A stretch of DNA of 64,000 nucleotides from Cohaesibacter sp. (GCA_025800145.1 JAOXSH010000110.1:1-64000); one strand, 5' to 3'; positions 16,689 through 25,932 are shown, counted from the stretch's first letter. Made by a program: numbers and translations. The notes: generated by a model not told the origin, from the sequence alone.

Positions 16689-17618
16689 ATGGCAACTCAG
16701 ATCATCTCTTCTCTTGGTGTGACAGATTGGACAGATCATCGGCTCCCAGATCTTTTTGGCAAACGATATGTGATTACAGGAGGCAATTCAGGGGTTGGTT
16801 TTGAAGCGGCCCGTATGCTGGGGCAAAAAGGTGCTGATATCATTCTGGCCTGCCGCTCTGTTGACAAGGCACAAGCTGCCAAGACACGCCTTGAAGCCGT
16901 CAGCCTTGGCAATGTCGACATCATCCGTCTTGATTTGTCCGATCTCGCCAGCGTGCGCGAGGCAGCCCATGAGCTGCGCCGCTCCTTCAATGGCCTTGAT
17001 GGACTGATCAACAATGCCGGTATTATGCAAACACCAGAATTGAAAACAAAAGACGGCTTTGAATTGCAATTTGGCACCAATCATCTGGGCCATTTTCTAC
17101 TGACCCATTTGTTGCTGGATATGGTCGAAAGACGCAAAGGGCGGATTGTGGTTGTTGCCTCCCTCATTCACAAAATGGGCAAGCTGCATTTTGATGATTT
17201 GATGCTCAAGGACGCCTATAGCCCAACCAAGGCTTATGCGCAAAGCAAACTGGCCAATCTGATGTTTGCCTTTGAGCTGGACCGTCGGTTGAAAGCTGCC
17301 AATAGCCCGGCCATTGCCATTGCCTGCCATCCGGGATATTCGGCCACCAATTTGCAATTTACCGGGCCAAAGGGGCTGATGAATTTGCTCTATAAATTGA
17401 CGACAAACTGGACCGCGCAATCCTCAAGCAACGGAGCCTTGCCCAGTGTTCTCGCCGCAGCGGGGACAGAGGCCAAACGGGGGGGCTATTATGGACCAAC
17501 CGGTTTTCTGGATATGCGCGGCCCCGTATCCGATGCGGGCGTTGCTCCCCATGCGCTGGATGAGGTTGCGGCAAAGCACCTTTGGCAAGAAAGCGAGAGA
17601 CTTCTCGGTCTTGATTGA
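16689..17618 (+). CDS. Short-chain dehydrogenase/reductase
   Basis: This is a classical-to-extended SDR of about 309 residues. The NAD(P)-binding glycine motif TGGNSGVGFEAA is near residue 30, followed by the DLSDLASVR adenine-ring motif, NNAGIM and the catalytic YAQSKLAN (YxxxK), with a Ser in VVVASLIHKM. It most resembles retinol dehydrogenase/protochlorophyllide-reductase-like SDRs (FELQFGTNHLGHFLLT). The substrate is unknown. The start at 16689 is chosen for family length; no strong ribosome site is visible. It is convergent with the LysE gene across a terminator. Confidence 0.9.
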   Translation: MATQIISSLGVTDWTDHRLPDLFGKRYVITGGNSGVGFEAARMLGQKGADIILACRSVDKAQAAKTRLEAVSLGNVDIIRLDLSDLASVREAAHELRRSFNGLDGLINNAGIMQTPELKTKDGFELQFGTNHLGHFLLTHLLLDMVERRKGRIVVVASLIHKMGKLHFDDLMLKDAYSPTKAYAQSKLANLMFAFELDRRLKAANSPAIAIACHPGYSATNLQFTGPKGLMNLLYKLTTNWTAQSSSNGALPSVLAAAGTEAKRGGYYGPTGFLDMRGPVSDAGVAPHALDEVAAKHLWQESERLLGLD

Positions 17619-17629
17619 TGCTGATATGG

Positions 17630-17658
17630 AAAAAGCCAGCTTTTGACTGGCCTTTTTT
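17630..17658. terminator. Bidirectional terminator between SDR and LysE genes
   Basis: aaaaagccag pairs with ctggccttttt with one bulge and a loop of about 7 bases. It has A-runs on one side and T-runs on the other, as expected for convergent genes. Confidence 0.8.
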
Positions 17659-17666
17659 CGTCTTGT

Positions 17667-18293
17667 TTATTTTGCTTCGCGGGCCAGTTTCCCGGCAAAT
17701 GTCAGAAGCAGGAAACCAGATGTCACGCGGAAAATGCGATATCGGCTTTGTGTCAAAAAGCGTGAGCGCAGGAAAGCGGCAATGCTGGAATAACCCAGCA
17801 AAGATGCCACCGAAATGGAGCAAAATGTTGCAATCATAATTGTGGATTGCAACCAGAGTGGGCGCGATGCATCCATAACCTGCGGGAAAATAGCAACAAA
17901 GAACAAAATGGCCTTGGGGTTGGTTGCCGCCAGAGTGAAGGCTTCAACAAATAGCACATGTGCAGGCACATGAGGCTGTGTTCCGTCTTTGTCCGACAAA
18001 TCCAGTTCTTCGCGAATCCAGATCAATTTGAGACCGAGATAGGCCAGATAGGCGACGCCCAGCCAGCGAAAGAGCGTCCATAAAAATTCCGAGGCCAGAA
18101 CAAAGGCAGCCACACCGCCAGCACAAAAAGAACCGGCAACAACCAGCCCCAATGTATTGCCCATAATAGTTGGCAATGTGCCTTTGACGCCCAATTGGGT
18201 GGCGCGCCGGATTGTGTTGAGAATAGCTGGGCCGGGTGTCACAATATTGGCGGCGGAAACCATGGCAAAGGATGCCCAGACAAGAAAATCCAT
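17667..18293 (-). CDS. LysE/RhtB-family amino-acid exporter
   Basis: This 208-residue membrane protein has the LysE N-terminal signature (SAANIVTPGPAILNTIRRATQ) and six predicted helices, ending FLLLTFAGKLAREAK. LysE/RhtB proteins export amino acids such as lysine, homoserine or threonine from the cytosol. The start has an aagg site. The gene stands alone between a bidirectional terminator and a 200-base non-coding stretch. Confidence 0.9.
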   Translation of the reverse strand: MDFLVWASFAMVSAANIVTPGPAILNTIRRATQLGVKGTLPTIMGNTLGLVVAGSFCAGGVAAFVLASEFLWTLFRWLGVAYLAYLGLKLIWIREELDLSDKDGTQPHVPAHVLFVEAFTLAATNPKAILFFVAIFPQVMDASRPLWLQSTIMIATFCSISVASLLGYSSIAAFLRSRFLTQSRYRIFRVTSGFLLLTFAGKLAREAK

Positions 18294-18462
18294 CTATATA
18301 TAGCCTTTATTGATTGGCTCGCATGAAGGAAATCATAGGATGATTTGTAGAACGCATTGAGCCAGAGGTGGGAAAGCTTTCAGTGTAGAGAATGAATGGC
18401 CGTTCGGCTATTGGGAAGCTAGGTTTCCCTCAGATATTCCTTAGTGCCAGCGAGCGCACGGG

Positions 18463-18502
18463 CATATATCACGAAAGCAGCACACTGCTTTCGTGATATA
18501 TG
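18463..18502 (-). terminator. Perfect 18-bp hairpin after gshA
   Basis: catatatcacgaaagcag pairs perfectly with ctgctttcgtgatatatg across a 4-base loop, 15 bases after the gshA stop. No T-run follows, so it may protect the mRNA end as well as, or instead of, terminating. Confidence 0.6.
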
Positions 18503-18517
18503 TAGACTTGATGGGGT

Positions 18518-19897
18518 TTAATAAGCGAAATCTTCAAAGACGCGATTGATATTGCCGCCCCATTCATTGCCATAGCGTGAGAGCAACATGTCAGCAGGGG
18601 TCATGCCAAGGGCAACCGTCTCTTCCAAAGCGGCAAGATATTGGGTTTCGTCAAAGCCTGCGCCATTTTTGCGATTGCGGGCTGCAAGGCCATTGCGGGC
18701 CAGTTCGACCACCTGACGGGCAATTGGCTGGATTGTGTCGTCTCTGAAGGACGCTTTCAGGCCATGTTTTGCGGCATCAACCCGCAAGGTATTGCGTTCG
18801 TCTTCGCTCCAGTCCCTGACCAGATCCCAAGCGGCATCCAATGTGGTTTGATCATAAAGCAAACCGGTCCAAAGAGCGGGTAAAGCACAGATGCGCCGCC
18901 ATTGGCCGCCATCGGCTCCGCGCATTTCGATATACCGTTTCAGGCGCACTTCGGGGAACAGAGTGGTCAGGTGATCTTCCCAATCCTGCAAGGTTGGCAG
19001 GGTATCGGGCGTATCATGCATGCGTTTTCCGTTCAGATATTGGCGGAAGGTCACACCGGTCATATCATAATAGGTGCCATCGCGGATGATGAAATACATC
19101 GGCACATCCAGCGCCCAGTCGACATATTGCTCATAGCCAAAATTCTCGTCAAAAACGAATGGCAACATGCCTGTGCGGTCGTCATCGAGATTTTGCCAAA
19201 TGGCACCGCGCAGGGATTGGTAGCCGTTTTTCTGGCCATCGAGGAAAGGACTGTTGGCAAACAGAGCCGTTGCGATGGGTTGCAGGGCGATGCCGACCCG
19301 CATTTTTTTCGCCATGTCAGCTTCGCTGGTAAAATCCAGATTGACCTGAATGGTGCACGAGCGGAACATCATATCCAAGCCGCGGGTGCCGACCTTTGGC
19401 ATATAATTCATCATGATGCCATAGCGGCTTTTTGGCATGACCGGGGTTTCTTCCAGGCTCCATTTTGGCGAGGTGCCAAGGCCCAGAAAGCCAATACCAA
19501 GGGGATCAGCGACTTCACGCAATTGGGCCAAATGGCCATGCACTTCGCGGCAGGTTTGATGCAGACTTTCCAAGGGTGCACCGGATAGCTCAAACTGCCC
19601 GCCCGGCTCCAGCGAGATGGCCCCTCCATCCACCGGATCAATCAGGCCGATAATGTTGCCTTTATCCTCGACGCGTTTCCAGCCAAGTAACCCTTCCATG
19701 CCTTCCAGCAACCGCTTGATGCCTGCTTCCCCTTCATAAGGGACCGGCGCAAGCGTGTTTTTATAGAAGGTGAATTTTTCATGTTCCGAACCAATGCGCC
19801 ATTGGTCCTTGGGTTTTTCACCGGCGGAAATGGCTTCGATAAGCTCGGCCTTGTTTTCAAGGCTGATGCTGGTCTGTGTTTTATGCGCGCTGGCCAT
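18518..19897 (-). CDS. gshA: Glutamate-cysteine ligase, plant/alphaproteobacterial type
   Basis: This enzyme makes gamma-glutamylcysteine, the first step of glutathione synthesis, in the cytosol. The 459-residue sequence has family hallmarks: WRIGSEHEKFTF near the N-terminus (catalytic Glu), EPGGQFELSGAPLESLHQT, MNYMPKVGTRGLDMMFRSCT and YIEMRGADGGQWRRICALPA. It belongs to the GCS2-like class found in plants and alphaproteobacteria, not the E. coli class. It is monocistronic, with a strong hairpin downstream. Confidence 0.95.
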   Translation of the reverse strand: MASAHKTQTSISLENKAELIEAISAGEKPKDQWRIGSEHEKFTFYKNTLAPVPYEGEAGIKRLLEGMEGLLGWKRVEDKGNIIGLIDPVDGGAISLEPGGQFELSGAPLESLHQTCREVHGHLAQLREVADPLGIGFLGLGTSPKWSLEETPVMPKSRYGIMMNYMPKVGTRGLDMMFRSCTIQVNLDFTSEADMAKKMRVGIALQPIATALFANSPFLDGQKNGYQSLRGAIWQNLDDDRTGMLPFVFDENFGYEQYVDWALDVPMYFIIRDGTYYDMTGVTFRQYLNGKRMHDTPDTLPTLQDWEDHLTTLFPEVRLKRYIEMRGADGGQWRRICALPALWTGLLYDQTTLDAAWDLVRDWSEDERNTLRVDAAKHGLKASFRDDTIQPIARQVVELARNGLAARNRKNGAGFDETQYLAALEETVALGMTPADMLLSRYGNEWGGNINRVFEDFAY

Positions 19898-20114
19898 GAA
19901 TGTGGCTCCGGGGATAGAAGCGTGAGAACAGAATATGTCCGACAGGCAGGCGTCCCCTCATACGATCTGCCGTCACACCAAATTAGGGATTCTTGGCCAT
20001 TCTACAATGGCTGATTTCGGATAAACTTGCTTAGAGCAAAATTATTGCCCATGCATCGAGATGATGCTCAATCTTTTGTGAAAAATTGTTATCTTTTTCC
20101 TTTCGCTTTCAGCC

Positions 20115-21044
20115 TCAGGCCGACTTGGTATTGTGGGTTTGCTGCTCGCGGTAAATGATGTAGAGCCCCGCCCCGATTGTGATGGCAATGCCTGCGGCGG
20201 CCAGCCAATTGGGGAGATCTGAAAAAATAATCCAGCCTATCAAGGTGGCAAACGGCATTTCCAGATATTGCATTGGGGCCAAAGTGGTACTGGGGGCATA
20301 GCGCAAAGCAGCGGTGAAGAGCAAATGCGCGAATGTGCCGATAATCCCAGATCCCAGCAAATGGAACCATTGCACGCCTTGGGGCATGGTCCAGTCAAAG
20401 CCTTCCCAGCCTTGGCCGTTCAACATGATCATCATGATGATCAGTCCTGTGACCCCCATCAGCCCCGATAGAGACTGAATGGAAAAAGCATCCATTTCTT
20501 GCGATATTTTACGGGTGACCAGCATGAAGATCACAAATGTCACGGCCACGAAAATGGGCCATAAGACATTCAATCCAACCTCGATAAAATTGGGCTGCAC
20601 GACCATCAAGGTGCCGACGAATCCCAAAAGAGCAGCACCAAATCGATGGGGGCCGACATATTCACCCATATAAAAATGGCCGACCAACAACATCAGAAGC
20701 GGAAAAATAAAGGCGATGGCAACAGTGTCGGCCAGCGGCATATATTTCAAGCCGTAATACATGCCAATGATGCCAGCCCCATGCAAGAGTGTGCGAATGG
20801 CAAGAAGCCGATATAATCTGTGGGAATGGCTGAAAGATACCCGCACAGAGCCTGCATTTTTGATCAGGATGATTGGCCAGAGCAAAAAGCCCTGCATGCC
20901 GAAGCGAAAGAGCAGAACCATCATGATGGACACGCTATCGCTCATCAATTTGACAAGAGCATCGCCAAAGGGAATCAGCGCACAAAATGCAATCATCAGA
21001 GAAATGCCCAATAAGGGCTTGTCATGGATCATGGCTGAGGTCAT
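20115..21044 (-). CDS. EamA/DMT-family transporter
   Basis: This is a second, distinct DMT exporter of 309 residues. Ten helices are arranged in two EamA halves: ISLMIAFCALIPFGDALVKL starts the first, and ATLIGWIIFSDLPNWLAAAG is the end of the second. It is only distantly similar to the transporter at 14889. No partner gene is adjacent. The start at 21044 has a weak site; an ATG four codons inside is an alternative. The substrate is unknown. Confidence 0.88.
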   Translation of the reverse strand: MTSAMIHDKPLLGISLMIAFCALIPFGDALVKLMSDSVSIMMVLLFRFGMQGFLLWPIILIKNAGSVRVSFSHSHRLYRLLAIRTLLHGAGIIGMYYGLKYMPLADTVAIAFIFPLLMLLVGHFYMGEYVGPHRFGAALLGFVGTLMVVQPNFIEVGLNVLWPIFVAVTFVIFMLVTRKISQEMDAFSIQSLSGLMGVTGLIIMMIMLNGQGWEGFDWTMPQGVQWFHLLGSGIIGTFAHLLFTAALRYAPSTTLAPMQYLEMPFATLIGWIIFSDLPNWLAAAGIAITIGAGLYIIYREQQTHNTKSA

Positions 21045-21198
21045 GGCGGGGATATCGTAGCGTTATATGGTAAGACGTGACAGAAGAGACGTTTGACGTA
21101 AAAATATTAGAAATTTTTATATATTTCTAATAAATCATTCTTTGCATGAATGCAATCATATGCTGCAGCCTGTGCCTTTATGCTGTTCGCTATTGCCT

Positions 21199-21876
21199 CT
21201 ATCGGTTTATATCCGGGTTCATAAAGGCCTGCATATGATAGCGCGCATGCTCGGCGCTATAGTGACAATCCTGTCCAATGGGGCAAGCCTTACGAGCCAG
21301 ACACCCCGTCCAGCACTCCACCTTTTGATCCTGCATATAGCTTTTGCAGTGTGCAACATTGTAAGCCTTGCCACCAAAGGCTGAGACAGGGCAAGCAGAG
21401 AGACAAGGTTGGCTCACGCAGTCCTGACAGGGATTGCCGGTTTTTCGTGCTGCAACGGGCAATATTTCCTTAAACAGAAAGGCCCCCCGATGGGCGTGGA
21501 ACAGGCCATACTCACGATGCAGACCCATGCCAAGGGGGGATTTGACCACATTGCCGCTGCGCTCGGCCCAACTGACAAATGGGTACCAAGGGGGGCCGGC
21601 AAAGGGGAAGACAAGATCACAGTCCAGACTATCGGCAATTGGTTGTAAGCTCTCTTGCGTCCATTTGTTCATGGCATCGGGATCGTTTTTCTCCCTTGCC
21701 TGATCAAAGGGCGTCCACATGGCAGAGCCAGCATTGCCCACCATCACGATGGTGCCCGGCTGGCTGTCTTGTCCGGGGACGGCTTTTTCCTCGCATTTGG
21801 GACAAAAGGCGGCCAGAATGACAAGCCCCAATGGCGCAATTTCATGGTCAAGGATGGCGAGTTTTGAGGACATCAT
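21199..21876 (-). CDS. 4Fe-4S ferredoxin-type protein, QueG-like C-terminus
   Basis: This soluble protein of about 225 residues has cysteine clusters at the C-terminus: CQDCVSQPCLSACPVSAFG, followed by VAHCKSYM and CLARKACPIGQDC. These suggest two 4Fe-4S centres arranged as in the ferredoxin part of epoxyqueuosine reductase and related ferredoxins. No cobalamin-binding part is seen, so it is not QueG itself. FPFAGPPWYPFVSWAERSG and GLHREYGLFHAHRGAFLF are likely family motifs. The start at 21876 (MMSSKLAIL) follows, after one base, the stop of a LysE fragment. Its electron partner is unknown. Confidence 0.78.
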   Translation of the reverse strand: MMSSKLAILDHEIAPLGLVILAAFCPKCEEKAVPGQDSQPGTIVMVGNAGSAMWTPFDQAREKNDPDAMNKWTQESLQPIADSLDCDLVFPFAGPPWYPFVSWAERSGNVVKSPLGMGLHREYGLFHAHRGAFLFKEILPVAARKTGNPCQDCVSQPCLSACPVSAFGGKAYNVAHCKSYMQDQKVECWTGCLARKACPIGQDCHYSAEHARYHMQAFMNPDINR

Positions 21877-21877
21877 G

Positions 21878-21994
21878 TCAGCTTCGGCTTGCCATGGCCA
21901 AGGCACGGGAGAGGATGAAAACCAGATCCGGCCCCGGTGTGATGGAGAGCATAATTGACGCCGCCACAAAAACAGCCCAACTTTCCAGAGACAT
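21878..21994 (-). pseudogene. Truncated LysE-family exporter fragment, 38 residues
   Basis: This short frame reads MSLESWAVFVAASIMLSITP followed by GPDLVFILSRALAM. It is the start of a LysE/RhtB transporter with the TPGPD hallmark, and it stops after SRS. Intact family members have about 205 residues, so more than 80 percent is missing. The stop is followed at once by the ferredoxin-like gene. A deletion that joined the two genes would explain this. Upstream ATG or GTG codons at 22000 and 22006 are in the same frame. Confidence 0.6.
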
Positions 21995-22024
21995 AATCAT
22001 CTTCACTATCCTTATCTTGCGCAG

Positions 22025-22795
22025 TTAAACCCAATCGCCCAGCACGGCTTGGATGATGGCGAGGGAGGCGATGGCGGCGGTGTCGGCGCGTAAAATACGG
22101 GGACCGAGCGGAATGGCTGTGACAAAATCGAAAGCCAGCAATTGCTCGCGCTCTTGATCAGAAAAGCCGCCTTCCGGCCCAATGAGGACGGCCAGCGGTG
22201 GCACCGCATTTCCCTCTCCGCGCAAAGTATTGAGGATGGCCAAGGGGTCGAGATTGGTCTCGGTTTCATCACAAAAGATGATCAGGCGGTTGGGATCGCT
22301 TTGATGCCATTGGTCCAGCAATTGGCTCAAAGCAACCGGTTCTTCGACCGGTGGGATGGATAGAATACCGCATTGCTCGGCCGCTTCGATGATATTGAGG
22401 CGCATTTTATCCAGCTTTGGGCGGCGTTCCTGCGTGTGCTGGGTCATGACAGGGCGCAATTTGGCAACGCCCATTTCCACTGCCTTTTGCGCCATATAAT
22501 CAATGCGTGCCGATTTTAGCGGGGCAAACAGATAATGCAGATCATTCTCTCTTGCCTGTGGCTGCGCTCTTTCCTGTATGATTGGCACAAGAGCGGCTTT
22601 TTTGCGGCCCAAGGCGTGCAATTCGCATTTCCATTCGCCATCGCGGCCATTGAAAATCAGCATGTGGTCGCCTTGCTCCATGCGCAAGACATTGAGCAGA
22701 TAATTGGCCTGAGCGCGATCACAGGGAATGGCATTTTGGGCACTAATATCCTGAGATACCCAAAGACGCTGGCTTTTGTAATCATAATGGGACAT
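22025..22795 (-). CDS. rsmE: 16S rRNA (uracil1498-N3)-methyltransferase RsmE
   Basis: This SPOUT-family enzyme methylates U1498 in the decoding region of 16S rRNA. The C-terminal knot is clear: LAVLIGPEGGFSDQEREQLL and LGPRILRADTAAIASLA. An N-terminal PUA-like domain (YLLNVLRMEQGDHMLIFNGR) binds RNA. The length of about 256 residues is as usual. The start at 22795 (MSHYDYKSQR) is chosen over an upstream TTG. A family A/E hybrid repeat lies just upstream. Confidence 0.94.
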   Translation of the reverse strand: MSHYDYKSQRLWVSQDISAQNAIPCDRAQANYLLNVLRMEQGDHMLIFNGRDGEWKCELHALGRKKAALVPIIQERAQPQARENDLHYLFAPLKSARIDYMAQKAVEMGVAKLRPVMTQHTQERRPKLDKMRLNIIEAAEQCGILSIPPVEEPVALSQLLDQWHQSDPNRLIIFCDETETNLDPLAILNTLRGEGNAVPPLAVLIGPEGGFSDQEREQLLAFDFVTAIPLGPRILRADTAAIASLAIIQAVLGDWV

Positions 22796-22839
22796 GGGCC
22801 ACTCGCTTTTTTGCCTTGGCAAAGACTTTGTTCTGACTT

Positions 22840-22917
22840 AGGACGTAATACCAACGGCATGAAAGATTACCCCATAAATCTGATGCATTTAACACTAAAT
22901 TTATGAGTTCACGTCCT
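22840..22917. repeat. Hybrid palindromic repeat (family A end plus family E end)
   Basis: aggacgt...acgtcct forms the outer ends. One side has taataccaacggcatgaaagattacccca (family A), the other ataaatctgatgcattt and atttatgagt (family E). It sits in the divergent promoter region between rsmE and the phosphatase gene. Confidence 0.7.
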
Positions 22918-22979
22918 AGTGCTTTCTTGCTATGGCATTTTTGCGCAGTCAAGCCAAGAATAAGCAGGGGATCGTCTTG

Positions 22980-23588
22980 ATGGCCAAAATTATACTCATG
23001 CGTCACGGCAAACCAGAACTGGATTTTGATGGCTCTTATGGGCGCTGGCTGTCGTCCAACGCTATGGCCCGTCTGATTGATGCCTATCAGGATGCCCGCC
23101 TTGCAGAGCCTTTCTTGGTTCCAGATGATACCCTGTCTCTTGCCCATATGGCGGATTATGCTTTTACCAGCCCCCTTGCCCGCAGCTTTGAATCTTTGGT
23201 CGCTTTGCGGCTGGATGTGGAATTTCTGGCGGATCCGGTTTTTGCTGAAGCCTCAATGCCTGCCCCTGCCCTGCCTTCTTTTTTAGGTCGCTTGCCTTTG
23301 CCCGTCATTGTCTGGTCCGCCCTGCTGCGGCTTTTTTGGTGGCTAGGCCTTATGGATGGCAAGGAAAGCTATCAACGCTGCCAATTGCGGGCAGAGCGCG
23401 CCGTTCATCTGTTGCAAAAGCAATTCTTGTCTCATGACACGCTTTTTCTTTCTGGTCATGGATTTTTCAATCATATGCTGATCCGGGCTTTGAAACGCCA
23501 TGGCTGGACTGTGACAGCGCAGAAGTCTGGATCTCGCCCCGGCTATTGGTCTTGTGTCCTGTTGGAAAAAACGCAGACATCAACTTGA
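22980..23588 (+). CDS. Histidine phosphatase family protein
   Basis: This protein of about 202 residues has the phosphoglycerate-mutase-like catalytic motif near its N-terminus (LMRHGKPELD, catalytic His in RHG). A second histidine lies in SGHGFFNHMLI near residue 160. A hydrophobic segment (LPVIVWSALLRLFWWLGLM) in the middle could associate with a membrane. The start at 22980 has an agggg site. Substrates of this family vary widely and cannot be assigned here. It is divergent from rsmE, and xseA follows after 65 bases. Confidence 0.85.
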   Translation: MAKIILMRHGKPELDFDGSYGRWLSSNAMARLIDAYQDARLAEPFLVPDDTLSLAHMADYAFTSPLARSFESLVALRLDVEFLADPVFAEASMPAPALPSFLGRLPLPVIVWSALLRLFWWLGLMDGKESYQRCQLRAERAVHLLQKQFLSHDTLFLSGHGFFNHMLIRALKRHGWTVTAQKSGSRPGYWSCVLLEKTQTST

Positions 23589-23653
23589 CCGGGGCGACAA
23601 AGACAGGCACGAAAGAAGCCTGTCTGTCTGTTTGTCGAATCCCGGAAGTGTTC

Positions 23654-25297
23654 ATGTCCAACTCCACCAATGCTGCTGAATTTACCGTTTCCGAAATCAG
23701 CTATGCTGTCAAATCTTCGATTGAAGATCAATTTGGCTATGTGCGGGTGCGCGGGGAATTGGGGCGGGTTTCGCGTCCGGCCTCAGGGCATATTTATCTG
23801 GATTTGAAGGATGATAAATCCGTTCTCAATGGGGTTATCTGGCGCGGGGCTGCGCAAAAAATGACGGTTCGGCCCGAACAGGGGCTGGAAGTGATTGCCA
23901 CTGGCAAATTGACGACCTTTCCCGGTCAGTCGAAATATCAGATGGTGATTGACCGCATGGAACCGGCAGGGGCCGGGGCTTTGATGGCATTGCTGGAAGA
24001 ACGCAAAAAGAAGCTGGCCTCTGAGGGCCTGTTTGCGCCAGAGCGCAAAAAAAGGCTGCCCTATCTGCCGCGGGTGATTGGGGTTGTCACCTCGCCCAGC
24101 GGGGCGGTTATTCGCGATATTTTGCATCGCGTGGCCGATCGCTTTCCGGTTCATGTTCTGGTCTGGCCTGTGCGTGTGCAAGGGGAGACTTGTGCGCAGG
24201 AAGTGGCCAATGGCATCAAAGGTTTTAATGCCTTGCCGCAAGGGGGGGGCATTCCCCGCCCTGATCTGATCATTGTGGCCCGCGGTGGTGGCAGTCTGGA
24301 AGATTTATGGGGCTTTAACGAAGAAGAGCCAGTGCGCGCTGCGGCCATGAGTGATATTCCCCTGATCTCTGCCGTTGGCCATGAAACCGATGTCACCTTG
24401 ATTGATTATGCCGCAGATTTGCGGGCGCCTACCCCGACAGGGGCAGCAGAAATGGCTTTGCCGGTCAAATCTGATTTGCTGGCAACTTTGGGCGATTTGC
24501 ATTTGCGTCAATCTGGTGCGGTGATGCGGATGATGGAGCGACGCCGCTCTGATTTGCGTTCCGCATCCCGCGCCCTGCCCCAGCCCAAGGATTTGTTGGC
24601 TTTGGCCCGGCAACGCTTTGATATGGCCTCGTCCCGGCTTGGGCAAAGTTTGCAAGCTGCAACGCTTAACCATCGCAACCGTCTGGCGACCAGTTCTGTG
24701 CGCTTGCGACCGACTTTGATTGCCAACAAAATCACTCTTCATAAAGAGCGCTTACAGGATCGTGGTGACCGCCTTACGCGGATCTCTTTGCGAGGTCTTG
24801 AGCAAAAACGCACGCAACTGGATAGCGCCACGCGCTTGATGGAGAGCCTGTCTCATAAGGGTGTGTTGGCGCGTGGCTTTGCCTTGGTGCGCAATCGCGA
24901 TGATGAGATGATCCGACAAGCTGATCAGGTTAGCGCCGGGCAAGGCCTTAGCCTTGAATTTGCTGATGGTCATGTCTCGGTGGTTGCGGGGTTACTGGAT
25001 CCGGTTGCGCTCACCCCGTCTGATAAGGACAAGCAGAGCATCGCAGCTCAACAAGAAGAAAATGTCAGCGGTATTATGGCATCCAAAGCCATTTCAGCAC
25101 AAGATATTGAGGCCAATCTGCGCTCTCTTGCCGGTGTCAAAGGGGGGGCCAAAAGCGGGAAAGAGGACAAAGGCCGCCCTTCAAAATCATCCGTCTCTGC
25201 CTCTTCCAAAGGCCAGAGCCAGCCTGAGAAACCAAAGCCAAAATCGCGCAAATCTGCGGCGCCAAAGGATGATGATGCGCAAGGCAGCTTGTTTTAG
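23654..25297 (+). CDS. xseA: Exodeoxyribonuclease VII large subunit XseA
   Basis: XseA with XseB degrades single-stranded DNA to oligonucleotides. An OB-fold domain is at the N-terminus (VRGELGRVSRPASGHIYLDL), followed by the catalytic domain with PRVIGVVTSPSGAVIRDI, RGGGSLEDLWGFNEE and SAVGHETDVTLIDYAADLRA. A long helical region and a Lys/Ser/Pro-rich tail (about 60 residues) complete the roughly 547-residue protein. The start at 23654 has a ggaag site. xseB is not adjacent. The TAG stop lies in the end of a family B repeat. Confidence 0.95.
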   Translation: MSNSTNAAEFTVSEISYAVKSSIEDQFGYVRVRGELGRVSRPASGHIYLDLKDDKSVLNGVIWRGAAQKMTVRPEQGLEVIATGKLTTFPGQSKYQMVIDRMEPAGAGALMALLEERKKKLASEGLFAPERKKRLPYLPRVIGVVTSPSGAVIRDILHRVADRFPVHVLVWPVRVQGETCAQEVANGIKGFNALPQGGGIPRPDLIIVARGGGSLEDLWGFNEEEPVRAAAMSDIPLISAVGHETDVTLIDYAADLRAPTPTGAAEMALPVKSDLLATLGDLHLRQSGAVMRMMERRRSDLRSASRALPQPKDLLALARQRFDMASSRLGQSLQAATLNHRNRLATSSVRLRPTLIANKITLHKERLQDRGDRLTRISLRGLEQKRTQLDSATRLMESLSHKGVLARGFALVRNRDDEMIRQADQVSAGQGLSLEFADGHVSVVAGLLDPVALTPSDKDKQSIAAQQEENVSGIMASKAISAQDIEANLRSLAGVKGGAKSGKEDKGRPSKSSVSASSKGQSQPEKPKPKSRKSAAPKDDDAQGSLF

Positions 25298-25343
25298 TGC
25301 CCGATTTAAAAATTTTGATGAGACTTTTAAATCAGGCTCTTAG
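25295..25343. repeat. Short family B element (ends only)
   Basis: tagtgcccgatttaaaa and gacttttaaatcaggctctta lie close together. These are both family B ends without the long inner stem. The TAG forms the xseA stop. Confidence 0.75.
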
Positions 25344-25356
25344 GCTGTAGACACAT

Positions 25357-25391
25357 AAAAAAGGCTCGCACAAGATAGCGACGAGCCTTTT
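25357..25391. terminator. Bidirectional terminator between xseA and peroxiredoxin
   Basis: aaaaaaggctcg pairs with cgagcctttt across a 13-base loop between two convergent genes. Confidence 0.8.
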
Positions 25392-25399
25392 GTTATTGG

Positions 25400-25888
25400 T
25401 TATGCTTTTAACTGCTCGATGATGACAGCAGCACCGGATTTTTCAGCAATTCCGGGATTTTCTTCGAGATTGAAGTGGGTGACGACGCCATCCTGTGCAA
25501 TGAGCGAATAGCGCAGATTGCGGATGCCCAGACCATGTTCGGACAGATCAATTTCCAGCCCCATAGCCTTGGCAAAGTCGCCGCTGCCATCTGCTAGATA
25601 AATCAGCTTTCCCTTGCCGCCCGTGTCTTTTGCCCAGCTTTCCATCACAAAGACATCATTGACCGAGACCACGGCCACATCATCGACGCCAAGGGCCTTG
25701 AGGCCATCAATATTGTCCAGATATCCGGGTAGGTGATTTTGGTGGCATGTGGGCGTAAAGGCTCCGGGCACACCAAAAAGCACAACCTTTTTTCCTTTAA
25801 AAAGGCTGTCTGTCGTCACATGCTCCATGCCGTCATCGCCCATAACCGGAAATGTGGCCTCAGGAATGCGATCGCCTTGTTTAATCAT
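25400..25888 (-). CDS. Peroxiredoxin, Prx5/glutaredoxin-dependent type
   Basis: This 162-residue cytosolic thiol peroxidase reduces hydrogen peroxide or organic peroxides. The peroxidatic motif PGAFTPTCHQNHLPGY places the active cysteine at about residue 48. No other cysteine is present, so a partner thiol such as glutathione or glutaredoxin is needed. A strong aggag site precedes the ATG. In related genomes a gene of this type often lies near rnhA; here it is about 13 kb away. A family A repeat lies in its upstream region. Confidence 0.93.
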   Translation of the reverse strand: MIKQGDRIPEATFPVMGDDGMEHVTTDSLFKGKKVVLFGVPGAFTPTCHQNHLPGYLDNIDGLKALGVDDVAVVSVNDVFVMESWAKDTGGKGKLIYLADGSGDFAKAMGLEIDLSEHGLGIRNLRYSLIAQDGVVTHFNLEENPGIAEKSGAAVIIEQLKA

Positions 25889-25932
25889 AGTCTCTCCTAA
25901 TGACTTGCAGTTTTATAAAAGGATTACGGTGT

